A stretch of DNA of 64,000 nt from Nannochloris sp. 'desiccata'. Lineage: Eukaryota; Chlorophyta; Trebouxiophyceae; Chlorellales; Chlorellaceae. Of the stretch, positions 22,840 to 33,676 are shown in pieces. The notes beneath the pieces are model-generated. The model was not told where the DNA came from. It made no database searches and saw only the letters and a list, made by a program, of their open reading frames with translations. The stretch is from positions 1,116,001 through 1,180,000 of the forward strand of contig JAGTXX020000009.1 of assembly GCA_019044685.2 (NCBI GenBank). Direction: 5' to 3'. The stretch's first letter is position 1, and every line of letters starts with the position of its first letter. The translations under genes were made by a program, and so were the position numbers.

Positions 22840-23514
22840 ATGTCTGGCAGAGGGGGCAAAGCTCCAAGAGGAAGGGCAGGATTTAATTCAAAATATGGAG
22901 GTATAAGTTTAGATAGGTTTGCAAGAGCAAAGAAGAGCACCTATGATCCCAGAGAAGTAAAAGAAAAAGAGCGAGCTAGAAATGCTATCACTGTTGCGAA
23001 ATATAAAAAGCTAAAGAAGAAATTGCAGCGTGCATCTGACATCCCGCCGTCTGGCCAGCAGCCACAACAGGTAAAGCAGTTTTGCTATTTGATGACTTTG
23101 CTATTTTGAGCAGTGTACGCAATCACATTGTTAACTAAGTACTTTTCAATTTTCCAGGAGGTGCACGATAGGGGAACTGGTGATAATGATGGCGCGCACG
23201 TTGCCGCAGCCAGCAGAGAGGAGCACCCCGGCGGCAACGCTGATCCTAGTAGCAAAGGTCGAGAATTCGAGCATGGGAATAAAAGAAACAAACACAGCGG
23301 CGGTGCTAAACGTATACAAGGTAATAGAAATGAAGATTTAGATACTAAAAACGAGGAGGAGGAGGCTGCTATGGCGGCAGCAGCAGTTCAAAAGGAAGCA
23401 GCAAAGCAGAGACGACAAAGCGAGCATAAAATTTTTAAAAAGAAAACTCACCGTGGCCAGCCGATAATGAAGCATAGAATAGAGAAAATGCTGCATCAGC
23501 TTGAAAAAAACTAA
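22840..23514 (+). CDS. FYV7: FYV7/CCDC59-like rRNA-processing protein
   Basis: Two exons, 22840-23070 and 23158-23514, give 195 residues, highly basic with Lys, Arg and Glu-rich helices. The C-terminus, KIFKKKTHRGQPIMKHRIEK followed by MLHQLEK, matches the FYV7 family, small nucleolar proteins needed for processing of the 35S pre-rRNA and 40S assembly. The N-terminus SGRGGKAPRGRAGFNSKYGG is Gly/Arg-rich. The middle part is variable, with a Glu and Ala run. It is divergent from the CBS gene with 257 bp between start codons. Family assignment rests mainly on the C-terminal motif and overall composition. Confidence 0.72.
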
Positions 23515-23610
23515 AATTATATCAATGACATACTTTACGTCTGTGTTATATTATATTACAAGACAGAAGAAAGGAACTCCAATTGAGAATACTATTTCAA
23601 CAACGCTCAG

Positions 23611-24779
23611 CTAAGAGAGATGTTTCAAGAGGCGTTTAGCAAAAACTACTTTCTTTTCATGAGCCCAATCAGGATTAGACTGTAATACCCTAAATTTCGT
23701 CACTATAGCTTCATAATGCTTATGCTCCTGTGTAATAGTATCTAATAATTTCTCCAACTCTTGTTCTTTCACTCGAGGATCTTGTTGCTCTAGCATCGGC
23801 AATGTATCCTGTTTAAATACTGCAACTGCCTCTTGTTTATACCGTTCAAATTCAACTTCAGAGAGACCTAGCATAGAAGTCAGCTCTGTTTTGAAAGAAT
23901 CAAGGGTTTCTTCAGGGGAGGGTGGACTAGAAGATGAGTTAGCCAAAGACAACGATGATCCAAAGACGTCCTCAATTCTATAATTAGGATCTGAATCAAG
24001 GTCCATTTGCTTTTGGATTACTCTAGAAACTTTACTAGGGGAGCGTAATAATACATTACGAAGCTTTGCTGCTTGTACTCGAAGGTTAGGACCAGTATCA
24101 CCCCTATTGAAATTACCTCCTCCTCGATCATCCCTCTGTGAAAATCGGCTAGGACGAGGGGGAGCTACTTGAGGCTTTAATATATAATCAGCAATTGGCA
24201 GAAGGTCGCTATTTACTGCTATTGGTGTGAGATACTGCAAATATAGGTTTGAGAAAAGAAAACCCGCTAAATTGATAGAGATCAAGTCAATTAGACAACA
24301 GTTAATGAAAAAAAATTGGTTACCTGCATAATAGCTGCTGCCCCTGTCTTTGGGCCCCCAGATCGTTGCGGCCCTAGAGCTGCTTCAAGCATATTTTGTT
24401 TCCCACCACCTCCACCTCCTTGCTGCTGATGTTGTCTACTGGGCCCTCCTTGACTGTTATTCCTTTGACCGCCGCCGCCTGCACCCCCGCCTCGCTGCTG
24501 ACGGAAAGAGCCGCCACCTCCAGCACGACGATCAGAGTCACGAGGACCACCCCAATTCGGGCGCTGTAATCTGTCTGATGAGGGGCCATCCCTTCCTGGA
24601 TTTGTCCTCTGTCTATTTGGTCCTCCACTGGACGGCTGACGGCTCCTTTGTTGAGGACGACTATCAGGAGTTGGCCCATCGGCAGCAGCTTGCGTTAAAG
24701 AGCATGCTGTGTGGAATCTAGATTCTAAACATTGTAAAGAATAGCGTTGAAAAAGCGATGACTGCAGCCTGCCTAACAT
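23611..24779 (-). CDS. Unrecognised RGG-rich protein, probably organelle-targeted
   Basis: Two exons, 24324-24779 and 23611-24234, give 359 residues. The first 25 residues (LGRLQSSLFQRYSLQCLESR) form an amphipathic basic helix typical of mitochondrial presequences. Residues about 35-130 are a disordered Arg/Gly/Gln/Ser-rich region with repeated GGG and RQQ, like RNA-binding RGG segments. The C-terminal 200 residues are helical and charged with no family I recognise (for example YRIEDVFGSS and SNPDWAHEKKVVFAKRLLKH). An organellar RNA- or ribosome-associated role would be plausible but is a guess. A TTACA (TGTAA on this strand) at 23556-23560 lies 51 bases past the stop. Confidence 0.6.
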
Positions 24780-25188
24780 GAAGAGAGCTAATTTTGATGA
24801 AAATTAAGAAACAGATTATATACCTGAAGTCGTCACTTTTAGGCACTAGCGCGAGTATTAGAGATGGCGATGAGAATGAAAATTATGATCGATAGTGTAA
24901 GGGTGCCATATTTAAGCTCAAGTGAGAAAACTTAAACCTTCTTTGGATTAAAGATAGAAACAAGGAATTAAAGCCCAAGCAAATGAAAGGCACCCACATC
25001 AGCAAAGTTCTTAATACACACACGCTTAATATAGTTGAATCCTTTTGAAAACGATCAGGTCATCAGGACCCCTTCCCCGCTTGCACGAAAAGCGATCAGA
25101 GCCAGGGGTGATCACTCACAGAAGCACACTTTTCAAAGTATATACTCCAAAGCATACCTTTTATTCTCTAAAAGACAAGAATAATCTA
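24780..25188. other. Divergent intergenic region before DDB1
   Basis: Holds the 5' regions of the RGG-rich protein gene and DDB1. An in-frame upstream ATG at 25045 could extend DDB1 by 48 residues, but these have no counterpart in the family. Otherwise nothing recognised. Confidence 0.4.
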
Positions 25189-28100
25189 ATGGAGGTTATA
25201 CCTTCATGTTGCGCATATAATTATGTCGTTACTGCGCATAAACCTACTAGTGTATCTCATTCGGCGGTCGGCCACTTCACTGCCCCTGAAGACCTCAATT
25301 TAATCATCTCGTGAGTATCTTTTTTTAATATTAATACCATATTCTCATTATTTAGGTTCAATATGGTCCTGTTAAATTGATAGCTGAGTAATATCTTATC
25401 AGATAACTCTGCTTCTAAACATTTGTTGCCTCCTGGGCACCGCTCGTCCCTCTCATGCAGAAAGAGCACCAGGCTTGAAATTCACAAGCTTACACCCCAA
25501 GGCCTTCAGGTACGATCTTGTTAATTGAAATTGCAAGTTTATTATGTGGAAGTAACCATTAAGAATCTTTGTTTTTACAGGGTTGTTTGGATGTTCCAAT
25601 CTTTGGCCGCATCTCGGTGGTGAAGCTGTTTCGTCCTCGAGGAGAACGCAAAGATTTGCTGTTTTTACTGACTGAGCGCTACAGATTCTGCGTGTTAGAG
25701 TTTAATGAAGCCAAAAGAGAGCTTATCACTAGAGCTCATGGAGATGTTGCGGACAAAGTAGGCAGACCTTGTGAGGCCGGGCAGATTGGCATCATTGACC
25801 CCGACTGCCGCCTCATCGGACTTCATTTGTACGACGGCCATTTTAAAGTAAGAGATTGTTATTAAATGATAAATTGTATATTGCAACACTTAGAGAGGGA
25901 TATTTAATTTAGTGCTCGCTTTCCCACTTGCAGATTATTCCTATTGTGGACGGAGCGTTGCAAGAGGCTTTCAATGTCCGCCTGGATGAACTCAAGGTGC
26001 TGGACCTGGCGTTCCTCCATGGCTGTGCCGTGCCTACTTTGGCTGTTCTTTTTGAGGACACAAAGGAACAAAGGCATATTAAGACATATCAAGTGTCTGT
26101 GAAAGACAAGGTGAGCTGGCAGCAACTGATAAACACCTGAGAATTACATTTCGCATCTGATTTTATTGAGTTAATTTCATCTTTTTGATTAAATTCAAAT
26201 TTTACATTATCATGAATGTTCGCAGGAGCTTCGTGATGGTCCCTGGAGCGAAGCGTGCTTGGACTCGGGAAGCAGTCTGGTCGTGCCTGTGCGAAACACT
26301 TCAGGGGCTGTGGTCATTGGCGAACAAGCTGCCATATACCTTTCTGATAGTTCGGTATGCAGCGCAAGCATTAAACCAACAATGGTTAAGGTAGCTCTAG
26401 ACTGTAAAATATTCCATTCTTCTCGATTTGTATCCTTGCAACGGAGTTAAACCTATTTATATTGATGCTTTTGCAGGCGTTTGCCAGCGTGGGTGACGAC
26501 GGCTCCCGCTACCTTCTTGGCGATTATTTGGGTAATCTCTTCCTCCTTGTTTTGGAGGGATCAGATGGTTTAGTGAACACCCTTAAATTGGAGCCCCTGG
26601 GGAAAACATCGCAAGCAAGCACGCTTTCTTATTTAGATAATGGGTTTGTCTTCGTGGGCAGCTGCTTTGGAGACTCCCAACTTGTCAGGTGCGAAGGGTT
26701 CCTTTCGCGTTTTTATATTGCGTTTTATAATATCATATTAAATGTTGTTAACGCTTCAATCCTTTTCATTTATGCAATGCGCAGACTTCATGCGCAACCC
26801 GTTGAAGGCTCTTCTCCTGATAACTATGTCGAGGTTCTTGATACTATGACCAACTTAGGTCCGATCGTTGATTTTTGCGTAGTCGATCTTGATCGACAAG
26901 GCCAAGGACAGGTTGTGACTTGTTCTGGTGGCGGAGCTGATGGTTCACTGCGCATTATTCGGAACGGGATTGGATTCTTGGAGCAAGCCAGCGTAGAGCT
27001 CCCAGGCATGAAGGGTATTTGGAGTTTGAGAAAGTAAGTTTGAATTTATTTACTTATGATTATGAATTAGCATTAAGGACTAAGCTCACATATGCCCTCA
27101 ATATTGCAGGAATTATGCTGATGCGTATGATACTTACTTGGTCATGGCTTTCGTGGGCGAAACGAGAGTGCTGGGCATGAATGCCGATGACGAACTTGAT
27201 GAAGCTGACATTTCTGGTTTCGACAGCGCGGCTCAAACTCTTTGGTGCGGCAATATGCTGCATGATCAGATAGTTCAAGTTACTGATAAAGAGCTGCGCA
27301 TTCTGAACGCCGAGACGAAGCAAGCTGTAAGCAACTGGGCTCCCCCAGAAGGTAAACGCATTATAGTAGTGAATGGAAACGCATCACAGGTGTGTGTTGC
27401 GACCAACGCCGGAAATGTTGTTTTGCTCAGGGTAGAGAATGGGTCTGTGGTCGAAGTGGGGCATACCAAAATTGAGGGTGAAGTTTCTTGTTTGGACTTG
27501 AGCCCAATTGGCGCGAATTCAGACAGCGCTAATCTTTTAACTATCGGAACATGGTCGATGAAGATTCATCTCCTTTCGCTGCCAGACCTTCAAGTAATTG
27601 GCTCTCATGATCTTGGTGGGGAAGTGATGCCGAGGAGCGTGCTTCTTGCTACTTTCGAGGACAAGCCATATCTTTTATGTGGCCTTGGCGATGGAACTTT
27701 ACTTAGCTACCACATCGAGGAAGGACTATTGACGAATCGGAAAAAATTGGCTCTCGGTACCAAGCCCATTACATTGCGTGAATTCAAGTAAGTGCATTCA
27801 TACATTAAGTCGTGCTTCTAATTGTTCTTACCAATGCTGTTCTTCAATTGCGCAGGGCGAGAGGCATGAGCCATGTGTTCGCAGCATCTGACCGCCCCAC
27901 GGTAATTTATAGTGCAAACAACAAACTATTGTTTTCCAATCTCAACGAGAACGAAGTGAGCTACATAGCTTCATTCAATACTTCCAGCTTCCCTGATAGT
28001 TTAGCTCTTGTGAAGCCAGGTAGTCTTTCAATTGGTTCGATGGATGATATTCAGAAGCTGCATGTTCGAACAGCGCCCCTTCACGAGCAGCCTCGGCGCA

Positions 28101-29430
28101 TCACGCATCAAGAATCCAGCCGATCCTTCCTCGTCACTATTACGCAGGCCATGATGGGTAAGTCGAGATTGTAGCCTCTTATGACGGGCAATGTAGGTTG
28201 TGTTTCACTGCAGGTTGGTTGATTTCTTTTTTTTTATTTCACTTTTCAGGAATTCAAGACCCCAAAGATTCGGTACGCCTGCTGGATGATCAGACTTTCG
28301 AGACTCTCGATGTTTTTAAGCTGAATGTGTATGAAATGGCCTGCAGCGTTTCGTCTATGAAACTTAGTGACGACACCGCGGAGTATTTTGCAGTCGGCAC
28401 AGCACTCGCGCCTCCGGAGGAATTAGAGCCTACTAAGGGGCGCATTCTCCTTTTCCAAGTGCACAACGGCAAATTGCAATTAATTTCACAAAAAGAAACA
28501 CGCGGTGCTGTCTACAACTTAAATCCTTTCCATGGTAAACTCCTTGCTGGTATTAATAGCAGGGTACAGCTGTACAAGTGGGAGCAGCAGGACGATGGCA
28601 GCCGGCAGCTTGTTCCTGAATGCAGTCACGCTGGCCATGTTCTTGTTCTCTTCGTAGATGTCCGCGGCGACTTCATTTTAATCGGTGAGTGGAATTTTTC
28701 ACTGTAGCTCATCCTCTGTCTCTAATTGTAGGTATAGTTTTTGAAAAAACTATATCTATCTTTTTTCAAACTCGTTCACATTACATTATTTGCAGGCGAT
28801 TTGATGAAATCGATGCAGCTGCTTCTTTACAAGCCGGACGAGAATAAGCTGGAGCTTCGTGCTCGCGATTACAATCCTTCCTGGATGTCTGCTGCTACGT
28901 TTCTGGATAATGATGTCTACCTTGGCGCTGAGAATAACTACAACTTGTATACAGTACGCAAGAATGATGAAGTGGCAGAAGAGGAAATGAGAAGTCGCCT
29001 GCAGGTTGTCGGCGGATATCATTTAGGAGACTTTGTGAATCGCTTCCAAAGCGGGTCTTTGGTTATGAGAATGCCAGATTCGGCGCTATCTAATGTCCCT
29101 ACAAAGATATATGGAAGCATCTCCGGAGCTGTCGGAGTTATCGCTTCCATCGGGGCGGAGCACTATGAAATGCTTGCGAAGGTGCAGATTGCCTTGACCA
29201 AAGTTATTTCAGGCGTTGGCGGCCTGGAGCATAAAGAATACCGCTCCTTCCAAACCCCGTTCTCGAAAAATACAGCGGCCAGCCAAGGCTTTATTGACGG
29301 GGACCTGGTTGAGCAAATTCTGGATCTTCCAGTAGAAGGTCGCGACGCCGTCTTCGCGGAGTTAAAAGGAGAAATCGACCCGGAGACTGTTCTGCAGTTT
29401 GTGGAAGAATTGTCTCGCACGCTCCATTAG
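25189..29430 (+). CDS. DDB1: DDB1, UV-damaged DNA-binding protein 1 / CUL4 ligase adaptor
   Basis: Eleven exons: 25189-25310, 25461-25509, 25581-25847, 25934-26110, 26226-26390, 26477-26688, 26785-27033, 27110-27787, 27856-28157, 28250-28684 and 28796-29430. They join in phase to 1096 residues, near the usual 1088-1140. DDB1 is a three-beta-propeller protein that links CUL4 to DCAF receptors for nucleotide-excision repair, light signalling and chromatin control. The match is strong throughout: [11 protein letters not shown] at the start, [61 protein letters not shown], and the C-terminal [12 protein letters not shown]. The ATG at 25189 adds about nine residues before the conserved start; the next in-frame ATG is far downstream. 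Gene identity is secure. Confidence 0.97.
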
Positions 29431-29844
29431 AAGCGTTTTGAATAATCCCATCTCGCAATATAAGTTCATTAAATATTTGAGACATATGATTTGAAGAAAT
29501 TTTTGTAAAGATTGATTGCGGGAAAAAAGTGCAAATTATTAGCGCAAGAGAAACATTCAAACATCAATCCGAGTATTCCTAGTCGAGCAGATTTTGGTAC
29601 GCGTAAAGCACACATCTTGTCTGCGCATATGAACAGCAAGATTGGCATGCATCAACGAACATTCATTGGTCATTTGACGCTACTGGTAGAATTCCTGAAC
29701 CGAAATTAAGTTGTGAGTGAACATATTGGCATCATCGGCTATGTTGCTACATTAGTGTTATCATTGCATGTTAATTCTGAATACACGAGTTTAGCAACAA
29801 TACTACATACATTTACATAGTTTGCCGTTTCTTAAGTCTTTGGT
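29431..29844. other. Convergent intergenic region, DDB1 / EPL1
   Basis: 3'-3' spacer. A TGTAA follows DDB1 (near 29504), and a TTACA at 29813-29817 (TGTAA on the minus strand) lies 28 bases past the EPL1 stop. No coding content recognised. Confidence 0.45.
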
Positions 29845-31877
29845 TTAGCTGGCCATCTTTTGTCGAGAGCTTGCCCTCGAGGGCTTTGCCGGCTGTGGCG
29901 TGGCCTCTTTCCCCTCCTTTTTACCATCTACGTCCATTGGTCCTGCTCCTGTGTCTCGTGCGCCTGCACCAGACGCCGGCCCATTCTGTACAGGCGTCAA
30001 TTTCAATTTCAGTACTGTAGAAGCAGCGCCTCCACCATCCTGACCAGTGAGCCGCGCCATAGCTGCACTGGCCAAGTCATTCTTCCCTGAATAGGCAGCA
30101 TACGGATTGGGCTGCTCATAGATGGGCTTCACGTCATTATTTTCATCTTCATTTACCAAAGGCTCCCATGTAAATGGTCTGCAACGATCGAATATAAGCC
30201 GACCACCGCGACCGATACGAGACCTCCACTTCCGGCTTCCTTCTTGATTTGCTATGGGTACCCTTAACTTCCCGTGCTCAAAAGCAGGATCTAAGCTTTG
30301 TGTTGCACTAGTACACACAAGCTGAGGCTGTGGCGGAACGGGGGGAGGAGGGAGTTGGGCGACAGCATGCAGCTGGGCCTCAATACCGAGCTTCTTCCTC
30401 TTTTTATTTTTTTTATTACGGAAGTCCAACAGAGCATTTGTAGCTGCTGGAGCGGCTTCAGGAAGCTTCTCAAAGCCAACAGGACGTCTTAGACCCTTAT
30501 TTTTCGCTGCATTCTGGTAATCTTGCTCAATCTGCAATAAAATATATCGATATGATATGAAGGTCAAAATACGTTCTCAGGTAAGCACAAGGCGGTCTAG
30601 AAAATACGTCATAACGCAGAATTGCCACTGTAACAAACGCTGATCAAGATAAAACTTACCGTTTCTTGTTCATTACGAGCGTTAAATTTCTGTTTAATCT
30701 GTAATTGCTGCCAATCAGTCACTACATACGTCATATCCCTCTTCTTCCGTTCCCGCTTGACCACCAACTCAAATAACTGCATCGCCATACGGATATTATC
30801 TGAAATAGTCTGTAGTCTTTCAAAAGAATCAGGATTATTCTCACGACGACGTCTTGTTTGTGGGCGATGGATCTTTTCGCGTGGTCTAAATACTTTATAA
30901 GGATCTTGATTATTGAGCGGTGTAGGGGCTTGCAATTTACGAAGTAAAGGACGTCCTAACTTGGCTCTTTTAGCTAACCAATACTCGTATACAGCTACTC
31001 TAATAGTGTCACGAGATGGACACGTTTCTTCCAGCATTTGCAATGCTTCCAGTCTGGAATATAATTCCGTCGAAGCACATACCTCGGGTGTGAGTCTATC
31101 TGCAACTGCTGCCCCCTGAAAGGCATACATCTTGTCTATTGCCTCTGAATTAGCAATATCTAAATGCCACAGCATAGCCTCAAACTTTTCTGGTGTTATA
31201 CGCTCTTGATCTCCATTAAATTCCTTCAGCCAGCCTTCGTCTTCTAAATCTAAATCGTATTCAACAAAGCTAGGGTCATTCCAATCAGTGCCACCCTTAC
31301 CGCGTAAGTAGGTGTGTTTCTCACGGTATGCAGGGAGGTACTCAATCTCATATGTAGGTACTTTGGTTACGCCTGGAATGGGGATCTCTTTGCCAGGGAC
31401 TGGCTTTTCGTCAGGGTTTGCAGGGGCGGCAACCTGCATCGACAAAGTAGGCAAAGAAATAAAAGAAGAGAGTTAGCGCAAGGAAAGTAATATATTAGCG
31501 ACAATTTACTTTCAGATTAATCATATAGAGGGTTTCATACTAGCCACCATGACATCAAGTGGAAAAATTTAGGCCTTGGTAACTTTCACCACCGCCACCA
31601 CCGGGCAAGGGGATTGCAGAGTGATCGGCGACCGTGACGAGGTTCCAGGCCCAAGATGGCGGCTAAATATTTCACAAATAAACATTCATATGGTTTTGAG
31701 GATCAATCAGATGAATATGTAGTAGCTTACCTCCTTTTTAACTGGTTCCACAGCAGCCTGATTTTGCAGAATTTCTAGAGGGAGTCCATCGGCTGTATCC
31801 AAGAAACTAATGTCTCTCACTAGTTCTAAAGGTTTTGTAGCTTCTAAAGGGCGCTGTCTAAAGCTTCTTTGGGCCAT
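29845..31877 (-). CDS. EPL1: Enhancer of polycomb-like protein (NuA4 subunit EPL1/EPC)
   Basis: Three exons, 31731-31877, 30660-31433 and 29845-30531, give 535 residues. EPL1 is the scaffold that binds the MYST acetyltransferase, ING and EAF6 subunits in the NuA4/Piccolo complex acetylating histones H4 and H2A. The EPcA domain is present: QRPLEATKPLELVRDISFLD in exon 1, then VPTYEIEYLPAYREKHTYLR, YDLDLEDEGWLKEFN, and a helical region with VAVYEYWLAKRAKLGRPLLR and NPDSFERLQTISDNIRMAMQ. Further C-terminal the IGRGGRLIFDRCRPF motif is also family-typical. The 297-bp first intron contains a frame-compatible alternative segment (see findings). It is convergent with DDB1. Confidence 0.93.
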
Positions 31878-32219
31878 TTTAGCCGTTGAAAATGCCTAAA
31901 ATTTTAAAATAAGTTAATGTTGATGATGCTCTCAACCAGCCCTCAAGGACCGGTTTGCTCGTAATTTAGCGAGCTATTTTGCAGTATACCTAGTCAGTAG
32001 TGAAGCGCTAAATTTACAGTGGAATCCTATTTCTATAACCGCATATATTGCTTACCCGCTTCGAAACCCCCCAAATTTTAATAACTCAGTGACTGCTCCC
32101 CGGACTCCGGGAGCCCAAAATCATAATTTTTACGGTAAGGTTGAGTTAACCATTCCTTAAAATTTGTTTCCTTCAAAAGAAAATTTAGAGGATGCTCAGG
32201 GATCTCGAGGCTGGGCTAG
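31878..32219. other. Divergent intergenic region, EPL1 / unknown membrane protein
   Basis: Contains the 5' regions of both genes. On the minus strand, about 32058-32080 reads AAATTTGGGGGGTTTCG, similar to a motif upstream of two other genes. A 13-bp direct repeat (GGGCTAGATGTTC at 32213-32225 and 32229-32241) spans the assumed start of the next gene. Confidence 0.4.
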
Positions 32220-33030
32220 ATGTTCTCCGGGCTAGATGTTCCAAGCAATGTGGCGCTTTTATTAAGGGCACCTGGCTTCCAGACCTCCCGCATTCCACTG
32301 CGCTTGCAGGATAAATGCGCTTCAAAGCATCGACATGCATCATTATTTCACAGGAGGCATTTAGGAGGGGTGAGGTTGCTTGGAGGGCTGATGCTGCACC
32401 ATCCTGTTTCACTCGCGGGCCACCTTTGTCTCTGCGCGAGCCATACAGCAAGTGTGGTAGTATCAGAGGACAAACAGCGTCCTCCTGTACCGAAGCAGCC
32501 TCCTGTGCCCAAACACTTCCAACTTTTCAAAATTTTAGGATTGGTGGTAGGATCCCTGATATTCTTAGCAAGCTGCAAGTGCGTTGCCAATGCCAGTGTC
32601 CAAAAGGCAAGTATTATATTGACTTCTTTTATGCGTTGGCTTGCTTTAGCGGTCTATTCAGTTTCCGTAACTTGCATCTCGTTACTCTCCAATGCAGGCG
32701 GCGGGTTCAATGACTTTCACCCTGGCAACCAGCGATATGATTACGGCAGCAACTGCCATCATCGTTCCATCACTGCTATGGTTTGTAAGAACACTTTTTG
32801 GCCTTCTTAATAAGCTGAGCATCGAAATTAAGGGCGTCAGCAATGATGTGGCCGAGCTTGTTAAATCTATGCACCGACTCGAAGTCAACACAATAAGGGA
32901 GCAAGCTGCCTCGGAGGCCAGATCGACGAAGAACCTCTTGTTTGCATTGGAGGGAAAGTTTCCTTCGACCGATCCCGAGATTGTCAGCAATGCTAGCGAG
33001 AGTGCTGAGAATGCTAGTGACAGCCCATAG
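32220..33030 (+). CDS. Unrecognised protein with two predicted membrane helices
   Basis: Two exons, 32220-32606 and 32698-33030, give 239 residues. Exon 1 ends CAAAAG followed by gcaagt, so the intron appears to be GC-AG; the acceptor is CAG at 32695-32697 and the frame is kept. The N-terminal 70 residues are basic with Ser, Arg and His, like a transit peptide. A short Pro-rich segment (PPVPKQPPVPK) precedes a first hydrophobic helix (ILGLVVGSLIFLASCKCV). The second helix (ITAATAIIVPSLLWFVRTLF) is followed by an amphipathic coiled-coil-like stretch (GVSNDVAELVKSMHRLEV) and an Asn/Ser/Glu-rich tail. I know no homologous family. If translation starts at a later ATG (32236 is out of frame), the presequence would change. 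A plastid or mitochondrial membrane location is a guess. Confidence 0.5.
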
Positions 33031-33676
33031 TGTACGTGCTATGGCCTTCTTTACTTCTCCCAGTTTTTCCTGCCGCCACTACTGCCGTAGGGGAAGGCGC
33101 ATCAAATGAATATAAGTACCCTCCCCTTTCTTTATTTGCTTTTCTAATGCTTTCTGTTTCTGTTCAAAGATCGATATTCCTCCAACTTTGAATAATAATC
33201 TTTCCTTTTCAGTTCTTCGGCTTATGCCTGTTTTCATTTCTGTCGTAAAAATAAAAGTACCTCCCTCCCTCCCTCCCTGAAGCATGTTTTTTTGTTCAAT
33301 TAAATCATCTACCGCTAGAGATTGTAAGACTAAGAATCAAATCATTATGTGGATGCCATCATGCAAAGCAAGAAGTATCCTTGTACAAAATTTTTGCCGC
33401 AGAAGCGCAGGACAAGGAGCACAAAGGTCAATCGGAAAAGTTGAGCAGTAGCGACGCGGGAATACATCAAAAGAGCGTTTAAATGCCAGTTCCCAGCCAT
33501 CTCCCAGCTCCTCCCAGCCTCGATTTTTCATCTCCCACGCAAAATTTTGGGCTGTAACAGTGTTGACAAACACGGTGTTCAAGGCCCAACTTGAAGGCTT
33601 CTCACCATTCTTCACGTCTATTCAAAACGCATATTGTTACAATAACTTGACCATCAAACAGCTAAAATACATCCAA
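33031..33676. other. Convergent intergenic region, unknown membrane protein / WAPL
   Basis: 3'-3' spacer of 646 bp. It holds a CCCT microsatellite (33260-33278) and a TTACA (33637-33641) 36 bases past the WAPL stop. Minus-strand frames at 33079-33285 (68 codons) and 33337-33615 (92 codons) are open but match nothing I know. Confidence 0.4.
33260..33278. repeat. (CCCT)n microsatellite
   Basis: Nearly five perfect CCCT units directly visible in the spacer downstream of the unknown membrane protein gene. No function implied. Confidence 0.9.

Noticed and set aside
25045..25188. Upstream in-frame start of DDB1
   Set aside because: It would add 48 residues with no counterpart in DDB1 proteins; the start at 25189 is close to the normal N-terminus.
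33337..33615. Minus-strand frame of 92 codons past WAPL
   Set aside because: No known motif, and it lies in a probable 3' UTR or spacer; not enough to call a gene.
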